NCBI GenBank assembly: GCA_023548195.1
Contig: JAJHZJ010000754.1
Span: 1,356,001 to 1,420,000 of the forward strand
DNA length: 64,000 bases
From: Bettongia penicillata ogilbyi
Lineage: Eukaryota; Chordata; Mammalia; Diprotodontia; Potoroidae
Direction of reading: 5' to 3'
Shown here: in pieces, positions 43,165 through 53,589 of the stretch
How the letters are laid out: each line of letters begins with the position of its first letter
How positions within the stretch are numbered: the first letter of the stretch is position 1
The notes under the pieces: generated by a model
Told to the model about the DNA's origin: nothing
Database searches by the model: none
Seen by the model: the letters and a program-made list of their open reading frames with translations, nothing else
Position numbers and translations under genes: made by a program

Positions 43165-43375
43165 TTCCATGAAAGTTAGCTCCTTGAGGGCACAGACTGT
43201 TTGAATTTCACCTTTGTATACCCCCAGTACCCAGAAGAGTGGTTGGTATAGGAGAATGACTTAAATGAAAATGTCAGTCAGTCAGCAAATGAGTATTAAA
43301 CTCTTCCAAAGTTCCAGGGACTGTGCTAAACACTAGAGATACAAAATAAGTCAAAAACACGGTCCTTGTCCTGTT
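43165..43375. mobile_element. Tail-to-tail L2 ends, (+) then (-)
   Basis: 43165-43265 plus (agttagctccttgagggcac, tgtatacccccagtaccc). 43275-43375 minus (aatgagtattaaactcttcc, gggactgtgctaaacactag). The two 3' ends face each other. Confidence 0.8.
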
Positions 43376-43404
43376 TCCCAAGTTTTATGAAGCATCTTCA
43401 TTTT

Positions 43405-43836
43405 CTGTCAGCACTGGAAACTCCCTCCACCAATGCAGAATGCAGCACATCTTGGTGAAGTGGAGTCCTGTGAAATGACTTAATATGCACAGAGGTCATT
43501 CAGCTAGTAAGTTTTCGTTGTTTAGTCATTTTTCAGTGGTTTCTGACTCTTTGTGACCTCTCTTGGGGTTTTCTTGGCAAAGATACTGGAGTGGTTTGCG
43601 TTTCCCTCTCCAGCTCATTTTATAGATGAAGAAACTGAGGTCAACATGGTTAAGTGACTTACCCAGGATCACACAGCTAGTAGGTGTCTGAACTCAGGAA
43701 GAGAAAGTCTATCCTCTAGAGTCACTCTATCCATTGAGCCACTTAGCTGTCCATTAAGTACCAGAGGACATGTTTGAACACAGACCTTCTTGATGCCAAG
43801 TTCCAAACCTGATCTACTATATTATGCTGTCTTGAA
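43405..43836 (-). mobile_element. MIR-related SINE with 'gtagagggag' tail (-), split
   Basis: 'ggaaactccctccaccaatg' then 'gaggtcattcagctagtaag', interrupted at 43513, continuing 43754 with 'tttgaacacagaccttcttg'. A plus-strand L2 tip follows at 43833-43870. Confidence 0.65.
43514..43753 (-). mobile_element. MAR1/SINE1-like SINE (-), nested
   Basis: 'cttggggttttcttggcaaa', 'tagatgaagaaactgaggtc', head 'tgagccacttagctgtcc'. Flanks share TAAGT. Confidence 0.88.
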
Positions 43837-43989
43837 CACAGTAGGTGTTAAATAAATACTCCTCCAATGGAAATTCATTGTATCCCCTTCTTCCTAGCTA
43901 GAGTGATTTTCTACCTATCCCAGGACATTAACCTAGCATCTCTCTGAGCCAGGGAGAAGAAAGAATTTCTGAGCCACTGGAACTAAGCC

Positions 43990-45345
43990 ATTAATTACCT
44001 GTGATCAGATGCCTCCCAGAGACCTCAGGTCCCGTGTCCCTCAGTGGCTATCTTTCAGAAAGGTCACCAGAGAGCCTGACATCGCCATTCCATGCTGGCG
44101 ATAAAGGACCCTGCTTCCAGTTGACTCAAGAGATTAAACAGATTAACAAAATGCCCAATTCTAGCGTCCCCCACCTTCCCATCAGCCACCTGGGGGGAGA
44201 AGTTAAGTGGAAACCAAGAACTTCCAAAGTTTCACCTCTGGTTTGCCATAACCAAACTTTTAATTTAGATGTTTTCATCTCTCTATCTGAGTAAAAACTA
44301 AGTTTAAAATAATGACTGTAATAAATGAAGGTAATTAATTGTAGTTTGTTCCTTTACTGTCTAGTCAGCTTAATTTTACCTTTTCAACTAATAATGAGAA
44401 AATAATTTTTGTGCTCGGAGGGTTAATGATATGTAACTGCGAGAGCCGCTAATTGCATGTTGCAAACTATTCATCAAAAGCCCCATCTGTGCCACTTGAT
44501 TATGTTTGGTAAATTATTGCTTTGAATTATCTTTCATAAAGCAACTTTTGTAATTAGCCGGGTTTGAGACTTGCTCTTTTCTCCGTGTGCATGGATATTC
44601 AAACTTTGTCCATTTCAAGCTGTCTCCATTAAGCTACCTTGGCGGGCAGCCTTTGTTTCCCGTTTGCCAGGGAAATCAGACTCTCCTTGATTGGATCGTG
44701 GTGGGAGGGAGAGCTCTCTCCACTCCCGGCAAGGCCAATTTACTTCCTCTCCACCCCTTCCTTGTATACAAAAATATGAAAAGATAAAAAGGATACATGG
44801 GCTTAGAGCACTGTGGAGTTGGTTCAGACAAAATAAGAAATGAACTTAAAAAATGTTCTCTATTTCAGCATGAAGCCTTGGGTGGGAAAGGAATGCATGA
44901 GCCAAGGAGGCTGCCTCCAACCCTGGCGTTTTATGGGCTACTTTATATGACTTACATGACTTGGGAGTGCAGTCGCCAAGGGAAATGTTTCCTGCGTGGT
45001 AATTAGTGCAGGGAAATCTTCAATGCAACCCCCGTGAGCCTGGTGGGTTTGCAGCGGGTGGGATAATGGATGGGTTCTCATTAACAGAAATTAAAATGAA
45101 AACCAGACTTCACTTCTCTGTTGCTGAGCGGACAGAGTTGGTCCTGGGCAAGGAAAGATTTCCTCCCACCCTCCCATCCTTTAAAATGAACACCTTCTTT
45201 GGGAAATATTTATTCCCTAAAGAGTGGGAGGGAGCAAGCCCACTATGATTGCTTAGTCAATAGATCAAGGGAAAAGCGGAGGTTTCATGAATAAAATCAT
45301 AGACAAATGCAGTCTTTTTCTCGTATTAAAGGTGAGATGAAAAGC
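43990..45345. promoter_or_regulatory. Largest repeat-free block, putative enhancer cluster
   Basis: About 1.35 kb with no interspersed repeat. 44290-44600 is the core: 'gaaggtaattaattgtagtt', 'gcgagagccgctaattgcat', 'attatgtttggtaaattatt', 'cttttgtaattagccgggtt'. A second segment at 44900-45130 keeps CpGs in AT-rich context (ggagtgcagtcgccaaggga, ttgcagcgggtgggataatg, attaacagaaattaaaatga). Reading frames across it are short, without conserved-motif or splice evidence. Regulatory role inferred from texture. Confidence 0.55.
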
Positions 45346-45667
45346 TCTCTTAAGAAAATTAATGAAGTTCTCCTAAACAGTCCCAAACTTGTAAGAGAGA
45401 CTCTGTGGAGGCTGACACAGCAACAAATAGAACCACAAAGGAGAATATCTGGGGGTGGGGTGTGGGGTAGATTTCCTTAGACTCCACGTTTTGAGTCCAG
45501 GGCTTGGGATTTCTCCAGAAATGCCCAAGCTCATGACCTCAGCCACCTGCCCTGCTAAACTAATCATCCCCATTCCTTGGGGACCGGAAAATCCTTTGAC
45601 TGAAGAGTAAGCCCCAAAGTACCAACTAACTGAGGAAACCCAAACCCAGGCATTACCCTAGGGGAAA

Positions 45668-45668
<1 letters not shown>
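45346..45668. other. Unclassified noncoding
   Basis: No repeat or coding signal recognised. Confidence 0.3.
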
Positions 45669-45705
<37 letters not shown>

Positions 45706-46040
45706 CTTCCTCCATTTCTCTGTCTCTATTTCTCCTTCTCCTCCCTCTCTTTTCTCTTTCTTCTCCTCTCCTCTTCCTTCTATCTCTCCTCTATCCCTCC
45801 TTTTCTCTGTCCTTGTCCTCCTCCTTCCTCTCTCTCCCCCCCATGTCCCTCCCTTTCTCTGTTTCTCTCTCCTTCTCTTCCTTCTCCCTCTTTCCTTTCT
45901 TTCTTTCTTCTCCTTCCCCTCCCTTCTCCTCCTCCTTTTCCTTATTCTTCTTCCTTTTCCTTCTCTCTTTCTCTTCCTCCTCCTTCTCTCTCTCCCTCCC
46001 TTCCTCTGTTTTTCTCTTTGTCTCTGCCTCTGTCTCTCAC
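45669..46040. repeat. 370-bp polypyrimidine tract
   Basis: C/T almost throughout on the plus strand, starting with a (CT)n run and ending with CACACA. Both long frames here are low-complexity artefacts. Confidence 0.97.
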
Positions 46041-46269
46041 ACACACATACACACACTCAAGAATCTAAATAAACAATGGAATGTGGTCATTTTAGCGGTG
46101 TGAATGATGGCAAAACAAGGACACGAGGCGATTCTAAGGGCTCACCTCTTCTGAACCGTGCTTACCTCCTAACATGGCTTGTACTCAAGTTAAGCTCCTA
46201 TCTTCCCCTGCATTTAGTTTCTCCACATCTCCCCAGTAAAAAAGTACATTAACAGAGGCATAACATCAA

Positions 46270-46634
46270 GAGCTGGAAGTCTTTCACCACAACCCACTGA
46301 ACAATAAGGAAACAAAGATCTAGAAACATTCAGGGAGGTAGCTGACCTCTCTTAATGCCATTCCAACTCAGATCCTCTAACAACAAATCCAACAATGTTA
46401 TGATAATATTATTATAGCTGGCATGCCCATAGGCTATAAAGTTTGCAAAACACATAGGCAGCAAAGGACAGTGGAAATAACCTTGAATCTGGAATCAGGG
46501 GAGCTGGGTTCAAATCCCAGCTTTGTGTATCCTAGGGCAGGTCACCTCACCTGGACCTCAGTTTCCTGATCTGTAAAATGAAGTAATTGGAAGAGATGGT
46601 CCTTGAGGGCTCTTTCAATTCTAGATCTATGAAT
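46270..46634. mobile_element. MIR3 (-) fragment then MIR3 (+)
   Basis: 46270-46385 weak minus copy. 46456-46634 plus copy (gttcaaatcccagctttgtg, cctcagtttcctgatctgta). Confidence 0.75.
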
Positions 46635-46734
46635 AACCATCATTATTTCTCCTTCCTCCCTCGGTCTGTCTGGGAATGTGATTATCAGTTTCTCTCTCTC
46701 TTTCTCTCTCTCACACACACCTGATATCTCTAAA

Positions 46735-47015
46735 AATATCTAATAAGTATTTGTTATGTTAAAATGACAAAAAATTACGAAAGCTTTACAAAGCACTTTC
46801 CTCACAACTCAGGGATAGACAGAGCCAGTCTTTTTATAGATGAGGAAACTGAACCACAATGAAGTATAGCGGTAAGAGGCAGGTAAGAAACATTTATTAG
46901 GTACCTCCTGTGGACTAGACACTGTGCTAAGTGCTGGGGATATAAATACAAGCTAAAGGAAAGACATTCCCCGCCCTTAGGAAGCTCATGCTCTAATGGA
47001 AGAAAACTATACCTC
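46735..47015 (-). mobile_element. MIR fragment (-) then L2 (-)
   Basis: 46780-46860 'tatagatgaggaaactgaac'. 46880-47015 L2 'gaaacatttattaggtacct', 'actgtgctaagtgctgggga', 'cgcccttaggaagctcatgc'. Confidence 0.82.
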
Positions 47016-47084
47016 AAAGACTGCTGGGGGTAGTGGGGAAGGGAAAGGGGCAGGAGGTGCCTGCGCAGGGGGCCATGATGGTCA

Positions 47085-47245
47085 AGGCCAGAGGGTCTTA
47101 ATTAAAGCTATTGCCCTTCATTTTGAAAGAGAACCAATGACATCACAGTATGATGTCTTGACTTGCATGAGTTGGATTTAAGTTAGGCAGCGCTGTACAA
47201 AGTCGTCAGCCTTCCTCTTCTCGAGTCACCCAAGTCCAAGTCCAA
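47085..47245 (-). mobile_element. WSINE-like SINE tail (-)
   Basis: 'gagaaccaatgacatcacag', 'tgatgtcttgacttgcatga', 'caaagtcgtcagccttcctc'. A 3' part related to the copy at 211-508, more diverged. Confidence 0.65.
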
Positions 47246-47364
47246 GGGCAGGACAAAATTCAGTTGGGAGAAGAATGAAGGACGGTCACAAATGGAAGTT
47301 GGGGTGGGAAATATTCCAGGGTGAGAAGGCCCTAGGAGATGTGGGAAGTCCCAAAGGGAGAACA

Positions 47365-47635
47365 ACTCTGGATCAAAGTCAGAGTGTTGAGTTCAAATCC
47401 CACCATGGCCACATGGCACCTTCATGACCTTGAGAAAGCCATTTTCCTCTTAGGGCCTCATTTTCCCCAACTATAAAATGAAGTGGGGCATAGGTGGACA
47501 AAAAAATCACCCTTCAGGTCCCTTCTATGCTTCAATTCACATGAGATGAAATTACTTGCCTGAGGTCTCAAAGCTAACTCAGGTCTCCTGACTCCAAATC
47601 CAGGGTTCTTACCACTATGACCCATGGTCTCCCAG
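47365..47635. mobile_element. MIR3 (+) then MIR3 (-)
   Basis: 47365-47540 plus (gagttcaaatcccaccatgg, tataaaatgaagtggggcat). 47540-47635 minus (ttacttgcctgaggtctcaa). Confidence 0.75.
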
Positions 47636-47859
47636 ATATAAAAATACAAGTTTAATTAGAAATGGACCTACTGCAAAAGGACAGGAGGTGGTGAATGCCT
47701 GTGTTAGTGAGGAAAGCAAGGGGAAGGAAGAAGGGTAGGGGTGGCCAATACATCTGATGCATCATCTACGGCCTCCATGAAAGCCTCCAACATCATGCCC
47801 CTTTACAGAGCAGGATCATAGCCTGGTTTGCCCCCTCCCCACCCTAGTGAGCATTGGCG

Positions 47860-48500
47860 CCAGGGCGTCAGAAAAGCAGAGCTTTCTTTTTCACCAGGAG
47901 GGCTGTCTCTGTAACCTCGGAGACGGCTCAGTACCAGGGGAAAAGCTGGCTTCCTGAGCCCGTGTGCATTCACTCACAAAGGATGCTGAGGGAGGGGGAG
48001 GGAGGGGGGTAGTGGTAGGGGGAGAACATGCCTTTTTTTTTGAAACACAAAGGCATGAAAACCCACTCCTATCATTATCAGTCTCTTTTATGTGCTTAGG
48101 CACCCGCGCAACGGGATGAATCAATACTGGATTGCCCTATAAATAAATGAGCACATCAGTAAACTGAGTAATAAAACGAAGTGATGAAAAATATGGAAAT
48201 AAGCTGCATTTGTGTAAATTCAGTTACTGTTTACTTTAATATTTTCTTATGTGGTTACGTAGTTCCAAGGAGACAGATTTAAAGGAATGGAGCGCGGGCG
48301 GCGGATGACAGATGCCAATGGGCCGCCGTCGCTGAGGCTGCCCGCCGTGAGCTCTCGGTGCCCCATTCCTCTGGGGGTTTCTGCCTAAGCACATTAGAAG
48401 AACACAGAAAGCAGCCCCCAGAAGATTGATCATTTTAAAAGCATTCAGAAGTACGATTTCTCTGCTTCTCCCCCTCTCCCTCCTCACCCAGTTGGAATGA
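47860..48500. promoter_or_regulatory. Repeat-free block with small CpG cluster
   Basis: 48120-48260 is AT-rich with GTAAAC and TGTTTAC (FOX-like, opposite strands). 48288-48360 then holds about 10 CpGs in about 70 bp (gcgcgggcggcgg, ggccgccgtcgctgagg), with TGACAG (MEIS-like) and a CCAAT box between. The window is otherwise CpG-poor, so this could be an unmethylated enhancer or a small promoter. The minus frame 48236-48487 (83 codons) has no recognisable homology. Confidence 0.5.
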
Positions 48501-48642
48501 GAAGGTTTTCTATCCTACATTCCTGAGTTAGATAGACTCATTTCTTCTGGGTCTTGGCTATAAGGTCCAGTCAAGGGAATAATGAGTTAGGGGAGACTCA
48601 GCTCCTGTTGGGAGGTTCGAGGATGGCCAAAGGCAAGCAAGC

Positions 48643-48659
48643 TTTTTTTTTTTTTTTTG
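48643..48659. repeat. Poly-T run
   Basis: About 16-17 T residues. Confidence 0.95.
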
Positions 48660-48829
48660 CTAGATCAGCTTGGCAGAGAGTCAAGGACCAGTTGGCAAAT
48701 TGGTAGGAAGGCATGTGTACTATATCAATTTTGCTCTGGGTGTCCCTAGAGAAGGGAGGGAAGCCTAGTAGGGAGAGCTGGTAAAGTGTTTATACTTACT
48801 GCCCAGGGGGCATCTTAGGGAATTGCTGA

Positions 48830-48985
48830 ATGCTGGAGCTGCAAGCATCTTGGGGGTCACCCAGGCCAACTCTCCCATTTCACAGAGAAGAAAACTGAGA
48901 ACTGGAGACAAGAAGGGACTTATCCAAGGTCACACAGGTCCAAGACTGAAATCTACATCTTTTCAACTCTAAGCCTAGGACTCAA
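48830..48985 (-). mobile_element. MIR3 (-)
   Basis: 'ctggagctgcaagcatcttg', 'cccatttcacagagaagaaa', 'tccaaggtcacacaggtcca'. Confidence 0.82.
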
Positions 48986-49139
48986 GGTCCTTACTGATGG
49001 TTAGTGGCAGATCTGGGAGAATTCACTTTAAAGCAGAGGTGAGACCTGGGGGAAAGCAGAATACTTGTCAATATTCAAAGATAGATTTTGGTCTGTATAG
49101 GACAAAGGACCCTTTAACACAGCCTAAGTCCAGCCTAAT

Positions 49140-49560
49140 TCAAATTGAACTCCCTCAAGCATCTATTAAGCACCTACTTGGTGTCAGGTACAGGCAGCTA
49201 GGTGGTGGATGGATAGAGTGCCGGGCCTAAAGTCAGGAAAGCCCAAGTTTAAATGTGATCTCATATACTTCCTAGCTGTGTGACCCTGGGCAAGTCACTT
49301 CACCCTGTTTGTCTTGGTTTCCTCATCTGTAAAATGAGCTGGAGAAGGAAATGACAAAGAGACTCCAGTATCTCTGCCAAGAAAACCCCAAATGAGGTTA
49401 GAAAAAGTTGGACAAGACTGAAAATAATTGAATAACAATGAGGTGTCAGGCACTAGCCTAGGCACTAGGATGCAAAGAAAAAAAGAAACTCTTTGCTCTG
49501 GGGTAGAAAAGGAAGGGGGATGTGTAACATTGAAATAGACAAATCATTGCAATGTAATTT
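49140..49560 (-). mobile_element. L2 3' end (-) split by a SINE
   Basis: 'agcatctattaagcacctac' before and 'caggcactagcctaggcact' after the SINE. Confidence 0.8.
49189..49441 (+). mobile_element. MAR1/SINE1-like SINE (+) with perfect target duplication
   Basis: Flanked by GGTGTCAGG at 49180-49188 and 49442-49450. Complete element with 'agctgtgtgaccctgggcaa' and RTE-like tail. Cleanest insertion in the window. Confidence 0.94.
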
Positions 49561-49574
49561 GTGGAGGGAGATAG

Positions 49575-50045
49575 CACCAATAACCAACAAGCATTTATTA
49601 GGCACCTAGGAGATACCTACTAAGTACTATTAGGTACCTACTAGGTACTGGGCATTGTGCTGGGTGCTGGGATACAATGATAAAAATTTAAAAAGTCCTT
49701 GCCCTGAGTAGTTTACAATGAACTGGAGGTGGGGGTGTAGGTGGAGGAAACAGTACAGATGTAGCATATCCAGAGGTAAGTACAGTACAAAGAAACAATT
49801 TGATAGTAACACAGTGAAGTTCTGTGTGTGTATGTTGACACATGATGAATTACACTGATCACTTCCCTTTACACACTCTACAAGTGAACCAAACTGGCCT
49901 ATGCTATTCCCATACACAATGCTCCATCTCCCATCTCCATGCCTTTGCATAGTCTTTTCCCCTTGCCTGGAAAGTCCTCCCTCCTCACTTCTGCCTCTTG
50001 GAACTCTTAGCTCCTTTTCAGGATCAGCTCAGGTATCATTTCTGG
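49575..50045. mobile_element. L2 (-) then L2 (+)
   Basis: 49575-49790 minus (accaacaagcatttattagg, ggcattgtgctgggtgctgg). 49870-50045 plus (ctccatgcctttgcatagtc, gcctggaaagtcctccctcc). Confidence 0.8.
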
Positions 50046-50062
50046 TGAGAGGGACACAGGTG

Positions 50063-50065
<3 letters not shown>

Positions 50066-50110
<45 letters not shown>

Positions 50111-50148
50111 TTGTGTGGGGGGGGGAGGAAGGGAGGGAGAGTGTATAT

Positions 50149-50181
<33 letters not shown>
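50066..50181. repeat. Compound (TG)n microsatellite
   Basis: Two TG arrays (50068-50108 and about 50145-50181) around a G-rich spacer. Confidence 0.97.
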
Positions 50182-50182
<1 letters not shown>

Positions 50183-50512
50183 TCCCAGCTGCTGTGCTTC
50201 TACTTTAAGGATGGTGAGAGATACATTGGATGAGTAAACTGAAGACACACGGCATGTCTGGTCTTACCTCTGCTTGGAAACTCTTTAAGACTGGAGCGAC
50301 CATCTCCCTGATTTCCTGAAAAAAGAGATCCAAGAGGTCACCAAAAGAGGAGGGAAGGAGACCCCCTAAGGGCATACACTTGCTTAAAGTCAAGCCCCAG
50401 ACTTACAGCAAGAGGCCAGGCCTCCCCTTTTGGCTGCAGGGACGGTCCACCCCTCTGGCCAAGGCATTGTTGCTTTTGCTAATGGGGCCGTAGGTCAAGG
50501 TCTTGGAATTGG
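50182..50512. other. Unclassified noncoding
   Basis: No recognised repeat or coding signal. Confidence 0.3.
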
Positions 50513-51016
50513 GACCACTAGGTGGTTCCATGCATAGAATGTTGAACTTGGAGTCATGAAGACCTGGGTTGAGACACTTACTAGCTGTGTGACCTTGGGC
50601 AAGTCATTTGTGGTCTTAGTTTCCTTATCTGTAAAATGGGGATAATAACGGTGTCTACCTCCCAGGGCTGTTATGGGGATTAAATGGCATAAATTTCTAA
50701 AAGGCCTTGAAAACTATACAGTGCTGTGGAAATGCTAGCTATTGTTTCTATCAGGGACTCACAAGTTCATCTGATACAATTCCTTTTTTTCTTCCAGTCT
50801 CTTTCTGATCTGAGGAGCCATGAGTTTCCAAAAACAAAATGCTCCATTTCCTACTTCTCCTCTTTATGTCATGTCACAGCGCGAGGAGCCCTGGATTTGG
50901 AGCGAGAGAACTTGGGTCCCAGCCCCGCTACTGGGTGTTCTTGGGCACCTCAACTGCTCTCTGCAGGTCTGTCTTCCAAATCACTTCTGTCTTTGAGTCT
51001 ATGGTCCTATGATCCT
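50513..51016 (+). mobile_element. MIR/Ther-1 then MIR3 (+)
   Basis: 50513-50746 MIR (ctagctgtgtgaccttgggc, cctcccagggctgttatggg). 50876-51016 diverged MIR3. Confidence 0.78.
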
Positions 51017-51032
51017 TAATACAGTGCATCAG

Positions 51033-51250
51033 TCAGTCAATCAAGAAGGATTTCTTAAATGACTATTACGTGCCAGACTGTGAGCTAAGTGCTGAGGAGA
51101 CAAAGAAGGGCAAGAATAGATCCTGCCCTTAGGAAAGGGTAGGGAGAATGGGCATTTATTAAGTACCTACTATGTGCCAAGCAAAACAGCTCCTGGCCTA
51201 AAGAAAGGGGGGGTGAAAAGGGAACAAACATTTATTAAGCTCCTTTTTAT
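51033..51250 (-). mobile_element. Three L2 3' ends in series (-)
   Basis: 51033-51145, 51151-51185 and 51222-51250 each begin with a 'tttattaag' or 'tttcttaaat' type L2 end (ggcatttattaagtacctac, aacatttattaagctcc). Confidence 0.75.
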
Positions 51251-51455
51251 CTTCCTCCCTCCCTTCCTTTCTCTGTACCTTCCTTTCCTTCCTTTCTCTC
51301 TTTTTTCTTCCTTCCTTCTTTCCTTCCTCCCTCTCTCTTTCCTTCTTTCCTTCCTCCTTCTTCCTCCTTTCTCTCTCTCCTTCCTTCCCTCACTCCTTCC
51401 TCCAACTTTCTCTTTCCCTCCATCCTTCCCTTCCTCTCTGCCTTCCTATACTGCC
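51250..51455. repeat. TTCC/CT-rich polypyrimidine tract
   Basis: Pyrimidine-rich for about 205 bp, directly next to an L2 end. Confidence 0.95.
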
Positions 51456-51574
51456 CCCCCATAGGTGCAGAGAGGTGAGAAGAAGAAAAAAGGGATGTTT
51501 GATAACTGAAAGAAAGAATACAATACAATTTCTATACAACTGTTGACGTCATTGGAAGCTGGATGTTTCATAGA

Positions 51575-51920
51575 GATGAATCCCTTTGATTTACAAATGA
51601 AGAAACACCCAAAGAGAGGTGTGGACTAGACTGAGGAGCTAGTGAGGAGGAGAGCCAGGTAGTGCTGGGATCATTACTCCCATTTTAAAGATGAAGAAAC
51701 TGAGGGGGCACTTATCAAGTGCCTACTATGTGCCAGGGACTATGCTAAGCACTGGAGATACAAAAAGGCAAAAGACAGTCCCTTCCCACAAGGAGCTTCC
51801 AATCTGCCGTGACTTCAGACAGGACTCAGAGTACCTGGGTTCAGATCCCACCTCTGCCTTGCGTCACTTATGTGACCTTGGCGCTACTCCCAGGACTCTC
51901 TGTGGACTCTGGGAGGAAGG
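51575..51920. mobile_element. MIR3 (-), L2 (-), MIR3 (+) cluster
   Basis: 51575-51705 minus MIR3 (ttttaaagatgaagaaactg). 51710-51808 minus L2 (aagtgcctactatgtgccag). 51815-51920 plus MIR3 (tcagatcccacctctgcctt). Confidence 0.72.
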
Positions 51921-52074
51921 CCTGCCGCATTGGCACCAAACCCGTCTGCCCCTCTGGGCACGGGCTTTCCTTCTCTTGTCCATTCTGTCTCTGCCCCTGC
52001 CCCACTCTCCAGCCTTCCTCCTCCCTCCATCTTCTCTGACACCAGCAGGGGGAGGGGGACTCCCTTCCCAGAAG

Positions 52075-52460
52075 GGGCCCAGTGTCCTGTTCGTTGTCAC
52101 CCACGGGGAACCGCTCAAAGTTACAAGTAGGAGGTGAGTTGGCACCAAGCAAGGGTTTTTTCCCCCCTCCTAAATAGGGCCCTAACATGACTGTCTCTTT
52201 CCTACCAGAGGAACCAGTTCCAAAAGAGAAAATTTCAGAGGCACACTATAATAGGAATGGAAACTTATTCCTAATTGCATAATTGCATAATTATGCAGTA
52301 TTAAAATTATGTAAGTTGAAATTGGAGGCTTAAAACCTGGCCTGGATTTTTCACCTCACCTGTACGGCTCCCAGGGGGAGACTAATTGACAAAAACCTTT
52401 GCTGCCTTGTGAGGGAGGGAGAAGCCAGGAAAGGAGAGGAAAGGCCTTCAGAGACCTCCA
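52075..52460. promoter_or_regulatory. Putative conserved noncoding element with POU-like palindrome
   Basis: 52273-52297 holds two AATTGCAT words and the perfect 14-bp palindrome TGCATAATTATGCA (52284-52297). Nearby are T-box/E-box-like TCACCTCACCTG (52351-52362) and GACTAATTGAC. No repeat. Confidence 0.5.
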
Positions 52461-52519
52461 GGGAGTGTTTCAGGGTCCAGGCTGAGAGAGCTGATGCTCA
52501 GAAGCAACGTTCCCAAGGT

Positions 52520-53325
52520 AGAGACAGAACAATATCTGAATCCTGCCTCTGACATTTATGCTGTGTGACCTAGGTAAGTTACTAACTCTCTCTGAGCCTC
52601 ATTTCCCCCGTCTGTGAGGATCATGCGTATCAATGTAGGTAAAGTGTTTTGCAGACTTTTAAATACAATAAGAATGTGAGCTTAGAAATGTGAGGAATCA
52701 CTGTGGCAGCTTCCCAAGGGTTGGACATACGAAGGGTGAGATTCACAGAATTTATTGCAAATCAATCCAGGGAGAGACCTGAATCCTACCCCCCAGCTCT
52801 CTAAAACCTCCCCACAGGCAGCTAGATGGTTTGGCAGATATACCGTTGAGCTACCTAGCTGTAGGACCCTGGGCAAGTCACTAAACTTCTGTTTGTTTCA
52901 CTTTCCTCATCTGTCAAATGGGTATAATAACAGCACTTACCTCCCAGAGTTGTTTTAAGGATCAAATGAGATAATATTTGTAAAGGGCTTAGCACATTGC
53001 CTGGCACATAGTAGATGTGTCAATATATGTTCCCTTTCCCCTTCTCCCCCAAAAAGATGGATTCACTGAACTGGGAGGGTAGAGTGAGAGCCACAGAGCA
53101 CTCAAAGAGGGCCTGTGTCACTGAGGTAGATGCATGGTATAGTCTAAATAAAGCTTGAGACAGAGGAAAATGCTGGGTTCAAATCCCAGCTCTTCTCCTT
53201 ACATCCTGTGTGATTTTGGACCTGTTCCCTTCCCTTCTCCAGGCCTCAGTTTCCTCTGCTGTAAAATGAGGGAGGCTAAGAGTAGATGACCTCTGAGTTC
53301 CCACCATCCTCTCTTTAGTGCCCTG
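52520..53325 (+). mobile_element. Three MIR/MIR3 copies (+)
   Basis: 52520-52682 MIR, 52816-53030 MIR (gttttaaggatcaaatgaga, cctggcacatagtagatg), 53125-53325 MIR3 (cctcagtttcctctgctgta). Confidence 0.82.
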
Positions 53326-53589
53326 GGTCTATGCCCAACCTGGCCTTCCATCTACTCAACCTAAATACTTCATGAAGAATAGGGCTTGTTGACTATAAGT
53401 TACATTTGAGTCTCTCAGATATGTCCCAAACTGTCTAATTTGATATTTCTTGACATGGTATCCTGTGCAGAGGTCCCAAAGCCTGTAGCCTTGTTAAGTT
53501 ACAAAGCAATAAAGATGGTGGTCTCTATGAGTCAAGTCAACAACCCAGAGTGACCCAAAAGGTTCATGAATAGACTCTCCTAGGAGAAT

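Noticed and set aside
45658..46103. Two opposing frames over 130 codons
   Set aside because: Both come from the CT-rich tract.
48236..48487. 83-codon minus frame over the CpG cluster
   Set aside because: Considered as a small exon or peptide. No known motif, and the AT-rich flanks look like regulatory DNA; conservation of the frame would be needed.
50066..50181. Possible CRISPR-like or regulatory array
   Set aside because: Simple compound TG microsatellite in a vertebrate genome; no spacer-repeat structure.
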